The notes under the pieces were generated by a model, which was given only the letters and a program-made list of their open reading frames with translations, was not told the origin of the DNA and searched no databases. A program made the translations under genes and the position numbers. A DNA stretch of 36,191 nt from Methylococcales bacterium (GTDB lineage Bacteria; Pseudomonadota; Gammaproteobacteria; Methylococcales; Methylomonadaceae), in NCBI GenBank assembly GCA_028715725.1, contig JAQURG010000035.1:1-36191 (forward strand), written 5' to 3'. Of the stretch, positions 17,174 through 26,557 are shown one piece after another. Every line of letters starts with the position of its first letter. Within the stretch, counting starts at the first letter, position 1.

Positions 17174-19237
17174 TTAATCAGCCGCTTTATGGCCTTCAGC
17201 GACTTTTACCCAGGCCCGGAGAACTTCCGCTACGCTCCAGGCCTGAGCGATACAACCGCGTGGGGTGAATGCGCCTTCCGCGTCAAAAATTTCGCTGATT
17301 GAGCCGATACAGGCTTCATGCAAATGCCTTTCCAGCAACTGATCAAGAAAAACGCCCGCCTCTTTGCGCTGCTCAGGATAAATGCGCAGCCAGGCATCCA
17401 TATAAGGTCCTACCAGCCAGGGCCAAACCGTGCCCTGATGATAAGCGGCATCGCGAGTGCGAAGATCGCCATGGTAATCGGCTTTATAGTCAGGATGATC
17501 CGGGGACAGCGTACGCAGGCCTACCGGCGTCAACAGCTTATCTTTGACATTCCGGAATACCGGTTGCCAATGTTCTTGATCCAGCACCGGATAGGATAGC
17601 GATAGAGCAAGCAATTGATTGGGCCGGCACGCAGGATCGTCTTTGTCGTTTTCACCGTCGACCAAATCATACAAATGCCCTGTCTCTGCATTCCAGAACC
17701 GTTGGTTAAAGCTTTTACGGGCGAGGTCGGCTAGCTGTGTAATTTCGCTCAGGCGTGTATTCAGGCTTTCCTGCTGCATCCACTTTTCCATAAGACGCAG
17801 GGCGTTGTACCATAAGCCATTGATTTCCACTGCTTTCCCGCGGCGCGGCGTCACTATCCAATCAGGTAGTTTGGCGTCCATCCAGGTCAGCGCGTAACGC
17901 GGGTCGCCCTGGACCAACAGGCCATCATTGGGATCGCAGTGAATCCCGAAACGAGTGCCATTAATATGATGTTCGATAATATCCAAGAGCTTGTGCAACA
18001 AGTCTCTGAGCAATACCCGGTCTCCGGTAACCTGAACGTAACGCTCCACCGCATGAAAAAACCAGAGCGTCGCATCAGCCGTATAATAAACCCCCTCATC
18101 TTCCCCTTCCGGAAACAGGTTGGGGATGAGTCCGTCGCGCAGGTAAGAGGCGAAAGTACGTAAAATAAGCCCGGCTTCCAAGTAACGCCCCGTCGTTAGC
18201 GTCAGCCCTTCCAGACTGATCATCGTATCTCTTCCCCAATCGGTGAACCAGTGATAGCCGGCAATAATCGTTCGCACATCGCCGCCGGTAGCCCGCATAC
18301 GCGCAGTCTCAGTAACCCGGCCAGCCGGCGCGACCACAAACTGATCGGCTGCCAGCACTAACTGCTTAGCCAAACCTTTATCCGGTTCAGGACGCGCTGC
18401 CGCCAGTAACCGCTTGCGCCGTTCCAATTCCGCCTGGAGCGTCTCTGCGGGAGACAAAGCCATAATGGTTTCCCAATTTTCCGAAGAGGCTATCAAGGTG
18501 ACATTCTTTCGCTCAGCAAGATCAACGCGAAAATAACCCGGACTCCACAGATTACCTTGAGCTTCATAGCCTCTTTGCTCTTCTACCCGATAGAGAATGT
18601 GGCTAAAGCGTCTGGGTTCAATTGTGAATGCAGAATTTCCGCCATCGAGATAAAGACATAAAGGCGGAATGGCAGAACTATGAATTTCAATATGTCCTGC
18701 CGATGCTTTAAGGTCATAGGCATCAGTGGGCAGGCCTTCGGATAATGACATATCATGACGCCGGAAATGTACGGCAACGCGAATTTTAAGTCGCACCGGT
18801 CCCGGTCCTGAAACCAGGCGATATCCGATATGAACGGTATTGCTCATATGGGGCATCAGTATCCATTTTTCGATGACATAATCGCCCATCTCATAGCGCC
18901 ATATCGGCAATCCGGCGTCCAGGCGGAATTCACGCAGATTGGGCATACCGTGTAGATCCAGTTCTCCGCCAGCCATTTCGATACCGCCTATTTTTTGGGT
19001 GCTGCCGTCAGGAAACCGGATCAGTTCACTCAGTTGGTTAAGCATCACGTAGCGGCCATGCGGATGAGGAAGCGCAGCGGTTAACAGACAATGGTAGCGG
19101 CGCGTCGGTACGCCAGAGATCGTCCCGGACGCATAGCTGCCCAGACCATTGGTGACTAACCACTCATATTTTAGCAATGCTTCCTGTTCGGCAGGATCGC
19201 CGTTCCATTGGGTTCGAATGACAATATCACTATTCAT
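17174..19237 (-). CDS. Amylo-alpha-1,6-glucosidase (glycogen-debranching type)
   Basis: This 687-residue protein resembles the archaeal/bacterial glycogen-debranching enzyme family with a C-terminal GH133 amylo-1,6-glucosidase domain, which removes alpha-1,6-linked glucose from glycogen branches. The N-terminal beta domain begins E-W-L-V-T-N-G-L-G-S-Y-A-S-G-T and P-T-R-R-Y-H-C-L-L, typical of the family's GDE_N domain. The (alpha/alpha)6 barrel from about residue 290 has W-F-T-D-W-G-R-D-T-M-I-S and H-Q-G-T-V-W-P-W-L-V-G-P-Y, with G-S-I-S-E-I-F-D near the end. I chose the ATG at 19237, with AGAGGA upstream, over the longer frame that runs inside treZ. It overlaps the treZ stop by 8 bases, so the two are coupled. 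It is cytosolic and probably acts on glycogen. Confidence 0.92.
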   Translation of the reverse strand: MNSDIVIRTQWNGDPAEQEALLKYEWLVTNGLGSYASGTISGVPTRRYHCLLTAALPHPHGRYVMLNQLSELIRFPDGSTQKIGGIEMAGGELDLHGMPNLREFRLDAGLPIWRYEMGDYVIEKWILMPHMSNTVHIGYRLVSGPGPVRLKIRVAVHFRRHDMSLSEGLPTDAYDLKASAGHIEIHSSAIPPLCLYLDGGNSAFTIEPRRFSHILYRVEEQRGYEAQGNLWSPGYFRVDLAERKNVTLIASSENWETIMALSPAETLQAELERRKRLLAAARPEPDKGLAKQLVLAADQFVVAPAGRVTETARMRATGGDVRTIIAGYHWFTDWGRDTMISLEGLTLTTGRYLEAGLILRTFASYLRDGLIPNLFPEGEDEGVYYTADATLWFFHAVERYVQVTGDRVLLRDLLHKLLDIIEHHINGTRFGIHCDPNDGLLVQGDPRYALTWMDAKLPDWIVTPRRGKAVEINGLWYNALRLMEKWMQQESLNTRLSEITQLADLARKSFNQRFWNAETGHLYDLVDGENDKDDPACRPNQLLALSLSYPVLDQEHWQPVFRNVKDKLLTPVGLRTLSPDHPDYKADYHGDLRTRDAAYHQGTVWPWLVGPYMDAWLRIYPEQRKEAGVFLDQLLERHLHEACIGSISEIFDAEGAFTPRGCIAQAWSVAEVLRAWVKVAEGHKAAD

Positions 19238-21176
19238 GACTGACAGTATCCTCTGGCTGATTAACAGGATGCAGCACAACGGCAGATTCGCCTTGAACAT
19301 ACCAATTGCCTTTCGTAGGCCACGGCGGCATGCCCATACCGCCGTAATGAGGGTCGTCGCTGAACCACATGGCATCCCAAACACAATCTTTCGGCGCAGC
19401 CAATAGCGGTTCCGGAGCCGGAACAAGATGAATATCCCGGCTCAGGTTAACCAATAAAAGACGGTCATCACCCGGATTTTCGCCGAAAAAACGAATCACC
19501 CACGCATCCGGGCTTAACACCGCCCCATCAATGCGGCGGTTTTGTTGACAGGCCTGAAACACCGGATCGTTACGGCGCAAGCTTAATAAATCGCGGTGTA
19601 AGGCATATTCGTCCTTATGCAGATTGCGGTCATTTAAGTCCAGTTTTGAATAGGTAAACGTTTGCGGGTCGCCCGGATCAGGCAGTCGGGCCTGCATTTC
19701 GGGTGTTGCCAAGGCACGAAACTGGGCCAAAAAATCAGCGCGTCCTCGCGCCACTAATTGGGCAATTTCATCTTTATGATCGGCAAAATAAAAGAATGGG
19801 CTGGTGGCGGCAAATTCTTGCCCCTGAAACAACATAGGCGTCTGCGGAGCCAATAAGAACAGGGCTGTCATAGCCCGGTAGCGGTTAGGGCTGGTTAATA
19901 AATGGATACGTTTGCCGCTGCCGGAATTAGCTAATTGATCGTGATTCTGTATGAAGTTAACGAATTTGGCCGGCGGCATGTCCAGCGCCAAAGCTCCACG
20001 GGTTTGGTTTTGCCAGGAGTACCATTGACCCTGATATAAAAACCCCCGCTTTAATGCGGATACAAATTCCTGAGCGGTGCCCCGGTGATCGCTATAGTAA
20101 GCATCGGCGCGACCTGTCATGGCTACCATAGCGGTATGATGGAAATCGTCATTCCATAACGCGTCCAGACCGAAGCCGCCGCATTCGAAAGGCAAAAATA
20201 ATTTAGCGTCTTGCGGCTCATTCTCGCCAATAATAAAAGTCTTGCGCGGAACCCCTGCATCACGCGCTACCCGCACGATCGCAGCAATAATATTCTCAGC
20301 GGAACTGTCGAATATCTGCTGAGTGGCGTCAATACGCAGACCATCAAGATGAAATTCTTTAATCCAGTACGCGGTATTGGCGAGCACATAATCGCGCACG
20401 AAGCCTGAATCCGGCCCGTCAAAATTCAGCGCGTCGCCCCAGTCACACTGATAGCGAGTGGAAAAGTAATGGCTTGAAAATTTCCCCAGATAATTGCCAT
20501 CCGGGCCCAGATGATTGAAGACTACATCAAGAATAACGCCAAGACCCAAGGCATGAGCCTGGTTAACAAAATAACGAAATTCGTCCGGTGTTCCATAAAG
20601 CCGCGTCGGCGCAAATAAATTGACACCATCATAACCCCAGCCAAAGCGTCCCGGAAAATCGGCTACCGGCATGATCTCCAGAACAGTTATACCCAACGCA
20701 GCCAGTTCAGGTAGTTCTTTGGCGGCTGCGGTCCAGTTGCCTTCATGAGTAAACGTGCCGATATGCATCTCATAAATGACCTGGCCCTGAGCTTTAACTC
20801 CGGTCCAGGCGGCGTCTGTCCATTCAAACTGTAAAGCATCAATGACTTGTGATGGCCCGTGCGGACCTTGGGGCTGAAAACGTGAAGCAGGGTCCGGGTA
20901 GGGTTGCGGGTCATCATCCAGCAGATAGCGGTACAAGATTCCTGCGCAGGCCTCTTGTGAAATTATCGAAAAATAGCTATTTCCTTCGTTTTGCAGTTCA
21001 ACTTTGATCGGACAATGGGGCGGATCAATATTTTCATCCTGAAAAATTATTACCAGTCTCACTGTCTTTTTCTCAGGCGCCCATACCCGAAAACTTACGC
21101 CTTTTTCGGGCACGCACTCCGCCCCAACGGGAAATCGCCGGGTATCAGCTAATTCTGTAATTATCGGTTCGCTCAT
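19230..21176 (-). CDS. treZ: Malto-oligosyltrehalose trehalohydrolase
   Basis: A 648-residue GH13 enzyme that releases trehalose from maltooligosyl-trehalose. An N-terminal E-set (CBM48-like) domain (about 15-115; V-S-F-R-V-W-A-P) precedes the (beta/alpha)8 barrel. Catalytic residues are visible: nucleophile D283 in L-D-G-L-R-I-D-A, acid/base E318 in I-I-G-E-N-E, and D413 in Q-N-H-D-Q. The W-G-Y-D-G-V-N-L-F-A-P and F-N-H-L-G-P-D-G-N-Y-L blocks are characteristic of TreZ. Length fits the family (about 590-650). The partner TreY (maltooligosyl-trehalose synthase) is not in the window. The gene is the first of a two-gene operon with the debranching enzyme, which fits trehalose production from glycogen. 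The Shine-Dalgarno is weak (TGGA). Confidence 0.93.
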   Translation of the reverse strand: MSEPIITELADTRRFPVGAECVPEKGVSFRVWAPEKKTVRLVIIFQDENIDPPHCPIKVELQNEGNSYFSIISQEACAGILYRYLLDDDPQPYPDPASRFQPQGPHGPSQVIDALQFEWTDAAWTGVKAQGQVIYEMHIGTFTHEGNWTAAAKELPELAALGITVLEIMPVADFPGRFGWGYDGVNLFAPTRLYGTPDEFRYFVNQAHALGLGVILDVVFNHLGPDGNYLGKFSSHYFSTRYQCDWGDALNFDGPDSGFVRDYVLANTAYWIKEFHLDGLRIDATQQIFDSSAENIIAAIVRVARDAGVPRKTFIIGENEPQDAKLFLPFECGGFGLDALWNDDFHHTAMVAMTGRADAYYSDHRGTAQEFVSALKRGFLYQGQWYSWQNQTRGALALDMPPAKFVNFIQNHDQLANSGSGKRIHLLTSPNRYRAMTALFLLAPQTPMLFQGQEFAATSPFFYFADHKDEIAQLVARGRADFLAQFRALATPEMQARLPDPGDPQTFTYSKLDLNDRNLHKDEYALHRDLLSLRRNDPVFQACQQNRRIDGAVLSPDAWVIRFFGENPGDDRLLLVNLSRDIHLVPAPEPLLAAPKDCVWDAMWFSDDPHYGGMGMPPWPTKGNWYVQGESAVVLHPVNQPEDTVSHE

Positions 21177-21544
21177 GATTATTGTTCCAGGTAAGCGGCA
21201 GCCGCGTACAGAGCTGGCAACGGTTCATGTCTGCTTTGGCCAAGGTATCCTGATGGAAAGAAGGTTAATCTCTGCATCAGATGCTGTCTGTACGGTAACA
21301 GGCATAGATGGCTATCTAAACCGGGCGCACTTTCAGTTTCGCATGCCTTGTAAGCTATTTGGCTTGTTTTTACTGTAAGAGTTTTAAGAGGCGATTATCT
21401 AAATGGAAAGCTTGTGGCTGACTGGATGCCGGCATATAGTGAATAACAGTATCCGGTAATGCAAGAAATTGATAACCCGGTTATGGGCCTGAAATGTGAC
21501 GATTGAGGGCCAATTGACCCTCGTCGGCATGAATAAAAATTAAT
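21177..21544. other. Intergenic region with a short palindrome
   Basis: About 370 bases lie between treZ and the next minus-strand gene. The treZ promoter must lie here. A near-perfect palindrome (GAGGG CCAATTGA CCCTC, 21505-21522) lies close to the end of the small membrane protein gene. It has no T-tract on the minus strand and could be a weak terminator or an operator. I see no coding frame. Confidence 0.45.
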
Positions 21545-21904
21545 TCACCACTTTTTGACCGGCTTGTCATCATTCAACGCAAACCAGCCAATGGTAATCC
21601 GGTAGACCAGCCATATTATTATTGCCAGCAAAATAAAAAAACCGATACCCATTTCTAAAGTTACCACAGACAATACAAATCCAGCCAGAAATATCCAGAC
21701 GGTATTAATTTGCCAGTTGAAATGCGACTCCAGCCAGGTCCCCTGCACAGCTTTGCGCTTATAGAGGTTAATCAGGACACCCAACAGCAGCGGCAATCCT
21801 GCCAGCATGAAGGTCAGCGCCTGACACAAGTACACAGCGGCTGCGAATTTCTTTAATGTCTGCAATTCTTCAGACTCTTTTTGTTCAGTCGATATATCAT
21901 TCAT
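21545..21904 (-). CDS. Small membrane protein, COG3671/DUF4870-like
   Basis: A 119-residue protein with a short acidic N-terminus and about three membrane-spanning segments (one around residues 20-43, then a long hydrophobic stretch about 65-105 that can hold two). Between them lies a charged loop with the family pattern K-R-K-A-x-x-G-T-W-L-E-S-H-F-x-W-Q-I, which is the hallmark of the COG3671 membrane proteins. The C-terminus ends W-L-V-Y-R-I-T-I-G-W-x-A-L-N-D. Function in this family is not known. I start at the ATG at 21904 (AGGA five bases upstream); the frame is open for 11 codons before it. It is transcribed divergently from parA. Confidence 0.82.
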   Translation of the reverse strand: MNDISTEQKESEELQTLKKFAAAVYLCQALTFMLAGLPLLLGVLINLYKRKAVQGTWLESHFNWQINTVWIFLAGFVLSVVTLEMGIGFFILLAIIIWLVYRITIGWFALNDDKPVKKW

Positions 21905-22339
21905 AATTATCCTGCCTCTCGTTATAAGTTGGACCACAATAAATTGATGGTTTCAGGCGTATTGAGTTTTGCCTGTCAGCCCGTAGCCTTCACAGCGGTC
22001 AGTCCATGAAATAGTGTAAATATCTGTGAGAACTCGGCCAGCCGGGTTTCATCTTATTGTCACGAGCTTGCAATAGAATAACCCTTTGTTAGCAAGTTAT
22101 CACCTGATTCTGATGCCGGCGCGTGCACAGCAAAAGTTGTATTTTTATAATTTATAACTTTTGATTTGTATTAATGGCTGGCTTTGAATGATGCGCATGA
22201 AGCTCACTGCAACTGAAAAATTGGGTCATGGCGATGCCATAACCAATCGTATAAGTGCATGGGGAATTCATTTGCACATGCTAATATTAATTAGTGGTTA
22301 TCGGTTTCGGCAATATTGTTACTCATACAGGAGCAAAGG
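21905..22339. promoter_or_regulatory. Divergent intergenic region with an A/T-rich inverted repeat
   Basis: About 435 bases separate two divergent genes and must hold both promoters. An inverted repeat (22132-22141 and 22153-22162; AAAAGTTGTA against TATAACTTTT, one mismatch, 11-base A/T loop) is the only clear structure. It could be an operator or ParS-like site for the adjacent ParA system, but nothing further supports that. Confidence 0.4.
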
Positions 22340-23086
22340 ATGAAGGTGGTCGCGTTATACAGTATTAAAGGCGGCGTAGGAAAAACATCAAGCGCAGTTA
22401 ACTTGGCGTTTATTGCTGCCCGCGACGGCAACCGGACGTTGGTATGGGATCTGGACCCGCAGGGAGCCAGCAGTTTTTACTTTCGTATCAAACCCAAGGT
22501 AAAGGGCGGCAGTAAGGACCTGGTCGCCGGGAAACGCGAACCGGATGAACTGATTAAAGGTACTGATTTTGAAAACCTGGATTTGCTGCCGTCAGATTTT
22601 TCCTTTAGAAACCTGGATCTGGTTTTGGACGCCAGGAAAAAACCTGCACGGCAACTTAAAAAACTTCTTGAGCCATTAAGAAAAGAATACGATTTTATTT
22701 TTCTGGATTGTCCCCCTAATATTTCATTATTATCAGAAGCGGTTTTTGCCGCCTCGGACATTTTATTGTCCCCCATTATTCCTACTACATTGTCGTTGAG
22801 AACGCTTGAGCAGCTGAAAAAATTCATTAAGGATAATGACCTGAACAATCTGGCGCTTATCCCGTTCTTTTCGATGGCCGACCGGCGTAAAAAAATGCAC
22901 AGGGACATCATGGAAAATTTGCTTGAGAGTCACCCTGAGATTTTAAATACGGCTATTCCTTACGCGAGTGATATAGAGCGTATGGGGCTGGAGCGTATGC
23001 CCTTGGGCGGCTTTATTAAAAAGAGCCCTTCTACAGATGCCTATAACGAGCTGTGGCGGGAAGTTCTGGCTCGCGCCAGCGCATAA
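22340..23086 (+). CDS. ParA/MinD-family ATPase (orphan)
   Basis: A 248-residue P-loop ATPase of the ParA family. It has the deviant Walker A motif K10-G-G-V-G-K15-T16, switch I W-D-L-D-P-Q-G and Walker B-like F-I-F-L-D-C-P-P-N-I. The start is the ATG at 22340 with AGGAGCAAAGG just upstream; the longer frame begins with TTG. ParA proteins bind DNA or the nucleoid in the ATP form and position cargo such as plasmids, chromosome origins, chemotaxis arrays or carboxysomes. No parB follows, and the gene stands alone on the plus strand, 140 bases before a catalase-like gene. It is therefore an orphan, with cargo unknown. The length is typical of single-domain ParAs. Confidence 0.9.
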   Translation: MKVVALYSIKGGVGKTSSAVNLAFIAARDGNRTLVWDLDPQGASSFYFRIKPKVKGGSKDLVAGKREPDELIKGTDFENLDLLPSDFSFRNLDLVLDARKKPARQLKKLLEPLRKEYDFIFLDCPPNISLLSEAVFAASDILLSPIIPTTLSLRTLEQLKKFIKDNDLNNLALIPFFSMADRRKKMHRDIMENLLESHPEILNTAIPYASDIERMGLERMPLGGFIKKSPSTDAYNELWREVLARASA

Positions 23087-23226
23087 GCATAATAAAGCCG
23101 TAAGCGCAAAGCCGTCATCTTGTAAATTAATCCTAGAGATTTCCACTTTATGCGGGGTATTTTTTATAGACACTCCCGCTTCATTGTGTTAATAAGTCCG
23201 CTTTAACCGCAATAAGGAACCCGGCC

Positions 23227-24300
23227 ATGAATAATATCCAGTATGGTTCTGTAGAGCTCACAGACGAAGATCGTGCCTATAATGGGTCACTCTATTCAGA
23301 GGTGCGAAATGCTGTTTTTGCTAATCCTTACCAGCCTGTCTGGGGAGCTGAGGATGCTCCGCCGCTTCCTGTTTATGAGGCCAGTCTGGCTAGCGTAATC
23401 ACCGGTATTCTGCCATTCGGAAAACCCTGGCGGTTCTTTCAGGCGGTGAAAAGAACGGTGGATTCCGGTGTGGATTTACGCTGGGGAACTGACGGCAAAG
23501 GGTTTCGCCGCCTGTTGCATCCAAATGGCATTTGTCTTACCGGATTGTGGGAAATTATTGAAGAAACGGATTATTCCGGATATTTTCGAAAAGGCAGCAA
23601 GGCCCTGATCGTGGGCCGCTATTCGACGTGTTGCACAGACACCAGACGAGGCAGTGTGCGCTCCTTGTCTTTGGTAGGCAAGCTTTATCCGACGACAGAT
23701 GTCAGACACCTTGAACCGTTGCAGACCGCCAGTTTCTTTACGCAACAGGATCTGGGCGGCGATTTTAGCGATTATATTAATGACGCGGAACTTCGTAATA
23801 CGCCGGATACGCGTGCCTGGCGGCGGGGAAGCGGACTGCCCGTACTTCTGCTTGAAGGCGTTGCTTTTCTTCGCGCCGATAAACAACCCTCACAGCGTCA
23901 GCTTTACGAAATTGCAGAACTGGGGAAACCCGAAAACGAACCCACCCGTACACCTGAGTTTATGCGTTTGACCGTGGTTTCCGAACAGCCACGTATCGAA
24001 GGGGAAGCGCTGGATTTTCGCGATGAAGTCATGGCCCAAATTTATGATAAAGGTGATCCTGAACCGAAACGCCCTCTCACTTTCAATATAGATATTTCCG
24101 ATACGGGGGAGACCAAAGGCATCCCGGTTTTCCAACGGCGCATCATCAGCGATTGGCGCACTATCGGCAAGATAACCTTTACCGAAGCGGTCGCTTCCTA
24201 TAACGCCGATTTCGTGATTCATTATCATCATCCGACCTGGCGCGATGACCGTAACGATTCGGCTACAGCAACACGGGTGGGCGAGCGCAAGGTGCGCTAA
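23227..24300 (+). CDS. Divergent catalase-superfamily protein
   Basis: A 357-residue protein resembling the catalase superfamily outside the classical monofunctional catalases. In catalases a distal His lies in R-x-H-x-K-G, then a G-x-F-x-x-T strand and an R-F-S-T block. Here H98-P-N-G-I-C-L-T-G-x-W-E-I is followed by S-G-Y-F-R-K-G-S-K-A and G-R-Y-S-T, and then G-K-L-Y-P-T and A-S-F-F-T-Q-Q-D-L-G-G. This is the pattern of short catalase-like proteins. The C-terminal part is acidic and ends with an H-Y-H-H segment. I could not place a convincing proximal heme Tyr, so heme binding and peroxide or fatty-hydroperoxide activity are unproven. The start has AAGGAAC upstream. No signal peptide. It sits between parA and ispG, probably with its own promoter. 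Confidence 0.65.
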   Translation: MNNIQYGSVELTDEDRAYNGSLYSEVRNAVFANPYQPVWGAEDAPPLPVYEASLASVITGILPFGKPWRFFQAVKRTVDSGVDLRWGTDGKGFRRLLHPNGICLTGLWEIIEETDYSGYFRKGSKALIVGRYSTCCTDTRRGSVRSLSLVGKLYPTTDVRHLEPLQTASFFTQQDLGGDFSDYINDAELRNTPDTRAWRRGSGLPVLLLEGVAFLRADKQPSQRQLYEIAELGKPENEPTRTPEFMRLTVVSEQPRIEGEALDFRDEVMAQIYDKGDPEPKRPLTFNIDISDTGETKGIPVFQRRIISDWRTIGKITFTEAVASYNADFVIHYHHPTWRDDRNDSATATRVGERKVR

Positions 24301-24302
24301 GC

Positions 24303-24376
24303 ATTTTTCGACAACTTCAAGATGACTGAAGCAATGAGTTGTACAAAAAAGATACAATTAAACTCTGTCGAAAATT
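24303..24376. repeat. Nested inverted repeats upstream of ispG
   Basis: TTTTCGACA (24305-24313) pairs with TGTCGAAAA (24366-24374). Inside lie ACAACT/AGTTGT (24311-24316, 24337-24342) and CTTCA/TGAAG (24315-24319, 24327-24331), though they overlap by a few bases and cannot all form at once. The element lies between the catalase-like stop and ispG. It could be a terminator-like structure for the former or a leader for the latter. Confidence 0.45.
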
Positions 24377-24425
24377 TGGGATAGCGTATAATTCACAGTA
24401 ATTGCAACTCTTAAAAAATCAGTTT

Positions 24426-25643
24426 ATGTCCATTAGCCTTAGAAAAATCACCCATCAAGTTTTAATCGGCGATGTTAAAGTCGGGGGCGGCGCGCCCATC
24501 ATCGTGCAGTCCATGACCAATACCGATACAGTCAATGTGTCTGCGACCGTTAATCAGATTATTGAATTGTCTACTGCCGGTTCCGAGCTGGTTCGGATTA
24601 CGGTAAATTCAGAAGAAGCCGCCAAAGCTGTTCCGGAAATCCGCAATCAATTGAACCGGAAAGGTTACTCAGTACCGATAGTCGGTGATTTTCATTTTAA
24701 CGGTCATAAATTGCTGGAAAGATATCCGGACTGTGCACAAGCTCTGGATAAATACCGGATCAATCCGGGGAATGTAGGGCGTGGTAAAAGTCGTGACCCG
24801 CAATTCCAGCAAATGATTGAATTTGCCTGCCGGTATAACAAACCTGTGCGTATCGGCGTCAACGGCGGTAGTCTGGATCAGGCTGTTTTGACGCGATTAC
24901 TGGACAAAAACAGGTTGTTGAAGAATCCGGAACCCTTGCCCGCTATTACCCGGAAAGCGATAGTTTTGTCTGCGCTTGAGAGCGCCGCCAAAGCTGAAGA
25001 AATAGGTTTAAGTAAAAATAAAATTATTCTTTCCTGCAAGATCAGCAACGTTCAGGAACTGATCAATATTTATCAGGATTTATCCAGCCGTTGCGATTAT
25101 GCACTGCATTTGGGTCTTACTGAAGCCGGTATGGGCTCCAAGGGCATAGTGTCTTCAGCGGCGGCATTATCGGTATTAATGCAGCAGGGCATCGGCGATA
25201 CTATCCGCATTTCTCTAACGCCAGAACCCGGTGCTTCCAGGACTCAGGAGGTTATCGTCGGACAGGAAATACTACAGACGATGGGCTTTCGTTCTTTCAC
25301 TCCGATGGTTATTTCTTGCCCCGGTTGCGGTCGCACCACCAGTGATTATTTCCAAAAACTGGCGATGGACATTCAAACCTATTTGCGCGATCAAATGCCG
25401 ATATGGCGCACGCAATACCCTGGCGTTGAAACTATGGAAATTGCCGTCATGGGCTGTGTGGTTAATGGCCCCGGTGAAAGTAAAAGTGCCAATATCGGTA
25501 TCAGCCTGCCCGGCACGGGTGAATCACCGGTGGCTCCAGTCTATGAAGATGGTGAAAAAACGGTGACTCTTAAAGGAGATAGGATTGCCGAAGAATTTCA
25601 GGAAATCGTGCAAAGATATATTGAAACGCACTATGTAGCCTGA
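24426..25643 (+). CDS. ispG: 4-hydroxy-3-methylbut-2-en-1-yl diphosphate synthase
   Basis: A 405-residue iron-sulfur enzyme of the MEP isoprenoid pathway, converting methylerythritol cyclodiphosphate to HMBPP. The N-terminal TIM barrel has V-Q-S-M-T-N-T-D-T. The C-terminal domain carries the 4Fe-4S ligands C298-P-G-C301-G-R-T and C344-V-V-N-G-P-G-E (the Glu completes the cluster). This is the short gammaproteobacterial two-domain type, not the three-domain plant type. I start at the ATG at 24426 (M-S-I-S-L-R-K); the longer frame begins with TTG and has no better Shine-Dalgarno. The site before 24426 is weak. It supplies precursors for prenyl lipids, including the cis-prenyltransferase product if that enzyme is active. 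Confidence 0.95.
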   Translation: MSISLRKITHQVLIGDVKVGGGAPIIVQSMTNTDTVNVSATVNQIIELSTAGSELVRITVNSEEAAKAVPEIRNQLNRKGYSVPIVGDFHFNGHKLLERYPDCAQALDKYRINPGNVGRGKSRDPQFQQMIEFACRYNKPVRIGVNGGSLDQAVLTRLLDKNRLLKNPEPLPAITRKAIVLSALESAAKAEEIGLSKNKIILSCKISNVQELINIYQDLSSRCDYALHLGLTEAGMGSKGIVSSAAALSVLMQQGIGDTIRISLTPEPGASRTQEVIVGQEILQTMGFRSFTPMVISCPGCGRTTSDYFQKLAMDIQTYLRDQMPIWRTQYPGVETMEIAVMGCVVNGPGESKSANIGISLPGTGESPVAPVYEDGEKTVTLKGDRIAEEFQEIVQRYIETHYVA

Positions 25644-25803
25644 CAAATTAGGCTGCAATAGGGCCGGTAAGCACTAACTCGAAAAACATTTTTTCCAATA
25701 AACATTGTCTTGCAGGGACTTTCCTCTTGTTTTTATTTACTAGCAAAGCAGACTGATCCGCTTTTTGTTGTTATACCGATAAAGCCGGGTTGGTTACGTT
25801 AGC

Positions 25804-26529
25804 CTATAACTTGCTTAAAGGTCTGATATTGATATCGGTAACCTCAGCAGTGCGAGGGAGATTGAGTGAATTAATAATAACCGAAGCCACGTCCTCAGGT
25901 TGCATCAGACGTTCCGGCTGATAAACTCTATTCTCTATCGCTTGAAGGGCTTCCTGCATGGGACTTGCGGTTCGTCCAGGAAAGACGGTTAATACGCGAA
26001 CTCCGTCCGGATTAACTTCTTCCCTGAGGCTGTCGGCAATGGCTTTGAGGGCATGCTTGGTGGCGGCATATTGGCTGACGCCGGCTTTCGCAGTTAGCCC
26101 GGCAAGAGAATTAATGAATACTATCTGTCCGCGTTGCGCTTTCAGCGCCGGCAAAAATGCCTGCGTTAGAAGGTAGGGTGCGCGAACATTGACGCGGTAT
26201 TGGCGATCAAAGTCTTCTATCGCGGCCTGGTCAAACCTGTCTATAGTGATTGTTCCGGCGCTATGTATCAATATATCAATTCCTCCGAGCTCTTTTTTAA
26301 TGCTCGTTGCCAGATTATTGATTTCCTGGTCTATTTCAAGGTCGGCTTGAAACGTTGAAATAGTTCCTGAAAACTGTCGGGCGGAATCTACCGCGGCCTG
26401 AAGCTTTTCCAGATTGCGTCCGACAATGCAGACTGTGGCGCCTTCGCAGGCCAAACTGAGCGCGATAGCCTTGCCGATTCCGCTACCGGCGCCGGTTACA
26501 ACGGCAATTTTATCCTTAAGAGAAGACAT
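25804..26529 (-). CDS. Short-chain dehydrogenase/reductase (classical SDR)
   Basis: A 241-residue NAD(P)-dependent Rossmann enzyme. It has the G-A-G-S-G-I-G-K-A cofactor motif near residue 14, the N-S-L-A-G catalytic Ser strand and the Y-A-A-T-K catalytic pair (Tyr-x3-Lys). An acidic or basic specificity residue after beta-2 (G-R-N-L-E) suggests NADP preference, which is weak evidence. The substrate cannot be inferred from sequence. AAGGAAT lies about 9 bases before the ATG. The gene lies 28 bases downstream of the M28-like peptidase gene, so they probably share a transcript. Confidence 0.9.
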   Translation of the reverse strand: MSSLKDKIAVVTGAGSGIGKAIALSLACEGATVCIVGRNLEKLQAAVDSARQFSGTISTFQADLEIDQEINNLATSIKKELGGIDILIHSAGTITIDRFDQAAIEDFDRQYRVNVRAPYLLTQAFLPALKAQRGQIVFINSLAGLTAKAGVSQYAATKHALKAIADSLREEVNPDGVRVLTVFPGRTASPMQEALQAIENRVYQPERLMQPEDVASVIINSLNLPRTAEVTDINIRPLSKL

Positions 26530-26557
26530 GAGATCAGATTCCTTATAATGAATATAT

